In this document: positions 6,058 through 7,345 of the stretch, piece after piece
How the letters are laid out: the number at the start of each line of letters is the position of its first letter
Numbering within the stretch: the first letter of the stretch is position 1
DNA from: Planctomycetota bacterium
GTDB lineage: Bacteria; Planctomycetota; UBA11346
DNA: 7,345 bases
NCBI GenBank assembly: GCA_013816415.1
Contig: JACDEN010000114.1
Span: 308 to 7,652 of the forward strand
Direction: 5' to 3'
Notes under the pieces: model-generated
Told to the model about the DNA's origin: nothing
What the model saw: the letters and a program-made list of their open reading frames with translations, nothing else
Databases searched by the model: none
Program-made: the position numbers and the translations under genes

Positions 6058-6092
6058 CCAAGAACCAAGAACCCAACTCCAACCACCCACTC
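6058..6092. repeat. Degenerate C-rich heptamer array abutting the ATP-cone gene stop
   Basis: Five consecutive seven-base units, each beginning CC: CCAAGAA, CCAAGAA, CCCAACT, CCAACCA, CCCACTC. The array ends at the base adjoining the stop codon of the upstream gene (6095-6093). Its complement resembles the G-rich array at 5982-6005 (about 14 of 19 positions alignable), so the two arrays are roughly inverted around the 52-base segment 6006-6057. In RNA read leftward they could form an imperfect long stem followed by AUUUU, possibly a weak terminator. Confidence 0.55.
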
Positions 6093-7345
6093 CTATTCCA
6101 GCAGCCGCCCTAAGTGCGCGCACGCCTCTTCCGGCAGATGCGCGCTGCGCGTCACGTTCAATCCGTTGCGCAGGCCCTCCTGGATGATCTGGCGCTCGAG
6201 GTATTCGTTCGAGGTCGAGTGCAGGACCAGGCCGAAGATGGCGAAGCGGATGTCGGCGTCGGCGATGTCCGCGGTTCCGAGCTGCTCCAGCCGCACCTTC
6301 GCCGCCGCGACCAGTCCCATGGCGAGCGAATCCATCTGCGAGAATTCGCCTTCGAGCCCCTGCGCGTTCAGCGCGAGCTCGACCGAGACGCGGGCGCGGT
6401 AGCCGCCGCGCATCAGGTGGGAACCGGAAAGCATGTGCAGATTCATCTCCTGCAGCTGGCGCAGCAGCAGGAAGTCGTCGTTGTAGGTCGCGATCGAGAT
6501 GCGGTGGCCCTTGAACGGCCAGTTGTTCAGGAGCGGCGTGCGGCCGTCGCAATACAGGTACACGTGCGCCATCTGCGCCAGTGCGAGCAGCGGCTGCACC
6601 AGGGCGGCGGCACCGCGCTCGAGATGGCCGAGGATGCTCGGCGGCAGCACGAGGTGGATCCGGCGCCAGCGCCGCAGGGCATCAGCGGCGACGGTATAGG
6701 CGTGGGTCAGCACCTGCCAGGGGTTCGAGCTGCCGTCGATGGTGGCGGTGAACTGGCTGCCGCGGCGGGGATCGTCGAGGCCATCGATCCACAGGCGGCC
6801 GCGGCAATACAGACGCAGCACCTGCTGCGGGTACGACTCGGCGAGCGACAGCTGCTCGAGCGTGCGCTGACCGCTGCGCAGCACCGCCTGCAGGCCGTCG
6901 GCGGAGGACGTGAGCGATTGCCGGGCCTCGGAACGGTCGATGCGCAGCGGGGCGTACTCCGCGGCGATGGAGTGCATGCCGCAGCGCACCAGGGCGGCGT
7001 CGACCAGGCTCAGCAGCAGCGGCGTGCCGATCTCGGTGATCGCGCTCTCGGCGATGAAGCTCTCGACCTGGATCAGGGCGTCGGTGGCAGCCTTGCGGTC
7101 GAGGGCGTACCGCGAGGCCAGCAGGTCGCCCATCCACGAGCGGTCCCACTGCCGGCGGCGGCCGTCGGCATCGATGACCGAGAGGTTGACCGCCGCGGCG
7201 CCGTCGCCGCGCACGCGCCGCTCGCGGCGGAACCGTTCGCGATCGTCGCGGTAGCGGATGTAGGATTTGGCGGCGTCGTAGTAGCCGCTCTCCTGCAACA
7301 CATGAACCACCGCATCCTGCACATCCTCGATGCCCAGGCTGGACT
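6093..7345 (-). CDS. ATP-cone protein, possibly class III ribonucleotide reductase-like; N-terminus cut by window edge
   Basis: The open frame is still open at the right edge; 416 residues plus the stop are visible. They begin with the last third of an ATP-cone, the nucleotide-sensing domain of ribonucleotide reductases and NrdR: LGIEDVQDAVVHVLQESGYY then AKSYIRYRDDRERFR (residues 3-39). A GTG at 7322 lies in frame but inside this domain, so it is not the start. Residues 52-130 look like a second, degenerate cone: VIDADGRRRQWD, then VESFIAESAITEIG, LVDAALVRCGM and AAEY. The remainder faintly follows the order of anaerobic reductase NrdD (a CRGRLWIDGLDDP stretch near the usual GDIHIHDLD site, then ARVSVELALN and a helical block), but I see neither a glycyl-radical motif nor an obvious active-site cysteine. 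It could be a non-catalytic regulator. The ATP-cone call is good; the NrdD-like reading is tentative. Confidence 0.65.
   Translation of the reverse strand, partial: SSLGIEDVQDAVVHVLQESGYYDAAKSYIRYRDDRERFRRERRVRGDGAAAVNLSVIDADGRRRQWDRSWMGDLLASRYALDRKAATDALIQVESFIAESAITEIGTPLLLSLVDAALVRCGMHSIAAEYAPLRIDRSEARQSLTSSADGLQAVLRSGQRTLEQLSLAESYPQQVLRLYCRGRLWIDGLDDPRRGSQFTATIDGSSNPWQVLTHAYTVAADALRRWRRIHLVLPPSILGHLERGAAALVQPLLALAQMAHVYLYCDGRTPLLNNWPFKGHRISIATYNDDFLLLRQLQEMNLHMLSGSHLMRGGYRARVSVELALNAQGLEGEFSQMDSLAMGLVAAAKVRLEQLGTADIADADIRFAIFGLVLHSTSNEYLERQIIQEGLRNGLNVTRSAHLPEEACAHLGRLLE

Noticed and set aside
5982..6092. CRISPR array
   Set aside because: The repeats are seven bases long and contiguous, without spacers; there are no 24-40 base direct repeats or cas genes.

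Overview
The window is GC-rich (roughly two thirds G+C by eye), and every convincing gene lies on the minus strand, so transcription runs from high to low coordinates. Codon use and gene families point to a high-GC member of the Pseudomonadota. Short heptamer-type intergenic repeats like those at 5982-6092 remind me of Xanthomonadales/Lysobacterales genomes, but that taxonomic hint is weak.

The left two thirds (1-4917) is the sheath and baseplate block of a type VI secretion system (T6SS). In transcription order it reads tssB (4917-4432), tssC (4372-2888), tssE (2856-2449), tssF (2445-730) and tssG (733 to the left edge, cut). TssB and TssC build the contractile sheath; TssE, TssF and TssG are baseplate parts. 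Spacing tightens along the operon: 59 bases between B and C, 31 between C and E, 3 between E and F, and a 4-base GTGA overlap between F and G. No hcp gene lies between tssC and tssE, where many T6SS operons carry it.

About 90 bases upstream of tssB lies a 159-base element (5008-5166). It has 18-base terminal inverted repeats differing at one position, a foldback hairpin at each end, an internal long inverted repeat and a GC-rich hairpin, and no coding capacity. It looks like a small non-autonomous (MITE-like) element. Its right terminal CTAG supplies the stop codon of the next gene upstream.

That gene (5930-5163) encodes a PIG-L/LmbE-type metal-dependent N-deacetylase with a variant signature motif. 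Upstream of it, an intergenic stretch (5931-6092) holds two arrays of 7-base repeats facing each other. Beyond it is a gene cut by the right edge (7345-6093). It shows the end of an ATP-cone, a second degenerate ATP-cone-like segment, and a remainder that loosely resembles class III ribonucleotide reductase but shows no obvious catalytic residues.

The T6SS genes clearly work together as one machine. The deacetylase and the ATP-cone protein are neighbours with no demonstrated link to it.
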